A stretch of DNA of 64,000 bases from Macrolepiota albuminosa (taxonomy: Eukaryota > Basidiomycota > Agaricomycetes > Agaricales > Agaricaceae), in the NCBI GenBank assembly GCA_027475525.1, contig JAMWFC010000025.1, positions 62,001 through 126,000 on the forward strand. Reading direction: 5' to 3'. Shown here one piece after another: positions 62,430 to 64,000 of the stretch. The stretch's first letter is position 1. Every line of letters begins with the position of its first letter. The position numbers and the translations under genes are program-made. A model generated the notes under the pieces. The model was not told where the DNA came from. It ran no database searches and saw only the letters and a list, made by a program, of their open reading frames with translations.

Positions 62430-64000
62430 TTACTTGTCTAATGTGTATTCCTCCTCTTCATTAGATCTATGTAATATGTCTGGATAGAAGAAATCCTCAT
62501 CAAGCAGGTAGTCTACTGTCAAAAATGCAAAGTTGTCTGGTGTATATGGCTCCTGAGGTCTAGTAAGTGTGATGTCTTCATAGTTTGCTATCAGACATGA
62601 CAATAAAGATGGTGAGGGTGACTCTGGCATATCAACAGACACATCATCAGTACGATCAGCTTAATTGAAAGGGCCAATGGGCCTACATTGACTATGTTTT
62701 GTTCCAGAGCAAAATTCTTGTTCTGTTGAAATAAATGAACTATGATTACCAATGCCAAATTATAACTCACGTTGTCAATACAATTTGTTGATTCTTCTTT
62801 TATTCTTGCGTCAAGTCATATATGTCTTATATTCCTCCCACTCCCAGACATTGTTGCTAGTAGGTAGGCTTGAAGAAGGGGATTGTTGAAAGGGAAAAGA
62901 CTGGAATTGAAGAGCCATTATATCAAAAAGTGATGGAAGATTTTCTTTGTCATTGGCTGCCATGCCTCTATCCGTCTCTTCTGCTATCACAACAAATAAT
63001 GGCAGAAGGTTTTTTTTATTCTTAGTCACCATATGTCTGCTGCTTCAGACTTTCATTTGTCCACCATCATTAGCTGCCATGGTCTTGATTACTGTTAGTC
63101 CTTCTGCTCCTTTATCAACAATAAATAGAGGTGGCAAAAAATTGTTATTTATCTCTTCTTCTGCAGAAATGAACAAAGGAGGCAAATTATTATCTTCCAT
63201 CTTTTCTTCTGCAGGAATAAACAAAGAAGGCAAAAAATCCTCTTCTATCTCCTTTTCCACAGAAATGAACAAAGATGGCAAAGATTCATTTTCTGTCTCC
63301 TTTTCCACAAGAATAAACAAAGGCAGCAAAGATTTGTCTTCTATCTCATTGTCTGCCACAATGAACAAAAAAGAGATGTCTTCTAAGTCAAGGTCACTAA
63401 TAAAATAGATTAGAAATATCTACCTGGTCGTCGTCAGTTTCCCTCAGCTCCATGAATGTCCGACAGATATGAGCTGCTGGGATGGAAAAAAGTTAGAATG
63501 CTGGTTGAACCACAATGCAAGAGTGTTCCATTGTAGGGCCATATACCAGTCCAGGTTTACTCTGACTGTAAAGGTGGTGGAATGAATGTTGTACGTTTGA
63601 GGATTCAATATGCATTCAAGATGGCCATTGGGAAGAGTTGACATCAGGGAGAGTGGTAAGATGGGCTATAGAAAGGCAGTCTTCAGGATCAGGCTGCTCA
63701 TCATCAATACTGTTGGTATAGAACTCAATGTCTGTCAATTGGCCCGTCTGAGCAGAATCTACAGACCTGGCAACAGAACTGACAATAGAAGCAGCAACGG
63801 ACTTGCTGCCAGCAAATAGGCAGATCATATTGTTGGCTATTGAGATATGTTCTATTCTATTCAGCAACCACCACTTGTTTAGGGCTAGAAGCATCCACTA
63901 GTGGCCTCTAGCAAATCTGCTATCTGCAAACACATGGAGCAAATCGTCTGATACTAGGATGGACACCAATCCATTGGATGGCAATGTCATAGATAGCTGG
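62430..64000 (-). pseudogene. inverted, decayed copy of the PPLF-repeat gene
   Basis: Minus-strand homologue of about 50161-51772. The end (YLLDEDFFYPDILHRSNEEE) is at 62430-62642, the WEWEEYKTYMT segment at about 62811-62860, the 16-residue repeats at 63045-63368 (SLPSLFISVEKEIEED; NLPPLFISAEEEINNN), and upstream exons with NVDWYMALQWNTLALWF-like and LDVNSSQWPS segments to the window edge. It is more AT-rich than its partner, mostly through transitions, and carries frameshifts. It has no 77-bp duplication where the 50571/50648 one sits, which supports that one being artificial. Together with 62080-62310 it represents part of a second giant element in opposite orientation, continuing beyond 64000. 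Confidence 0.7.

Overview
The window looks like repeat-rich DNA from a mushroom-forming basidiomycete (Agaricomycetes). The evidence is many short introns (about 45-75 nt, GTAAGT-type donors, CTAAC branch sites, TAG/CAG acceptors), KDZ and Helitron DNA transposons, and Ty3/gypsy elements. No housekeeping gene was recognised: almost everything is mobile or associated with mobile DNA.

Layout. 1-4029 (+): decayed chromovirus (gypsy) with zinc knuckle, protease, an RT cut off after its N-terminus, an intact-looking integrase and a stop-riddled chromodomain. 4131-7146 (+): two long ORFs of unknown function; 7255-8314 (-) is a decayed relative of the first. 8315-19926: copy B of a large gypsy element, heavily decayed, lacking most of RT, all of RNase H and integrase, and carrying an inverted LTR piece. 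A 742-bp solo LTR of another family (perfect 5-bp target duplication) sits in its 5' LTR. 20021-24845 (+): two unrecognised intron-rich genes, the first broken by another LTR that contains a 100-N gap. 24894-54255: a candidate giant KDZ DNA transposon with inverted repeats of about 1.8-2.2 kb, carrying a zinc-cluster gene, an unknown minus-strand gene, a KDZ transposase and a gene with 16-residue PPLF repeats. 29361-43406: copy A of the gypsy element, inserted inside the zinc-cluster gene. 54290-58225 (+): Helitron helicase lacking its Rep end. 58226-62060: AT-rich sequence with a MITE. 62060-64000 (-): partial inverted second copy of the PPLF-repeat end of the giant transposon.

Main biological result. 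The copy A/B family has Gag-protease-RT-RNase H-integrase on the minus strand, with primer-binding site and polypurine tract to match, plus about 4.9 kb between integrase and 3' LTR that carries three intron-containing genes on the opposite strand. That cassette starts with its own TATA box and a dyad just inside the LTR. The first antisense gene encodes a cysteine cluster resembling a fungal Zn2Cys6 domain. I know of antisense ORFs in this position from plant gypsy elements, but not of a spliced three-gene cassette like this in a fungus.

Caution on the assembly. At least 21 places carry a direct duplication with an offset of exactly 77 bp in unrelated sequences. This looks like retained k-mer overlap at contig joins, not biology. 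These duplications break many reading frames (77 is not a multiple of 3), so frames were judged across them.
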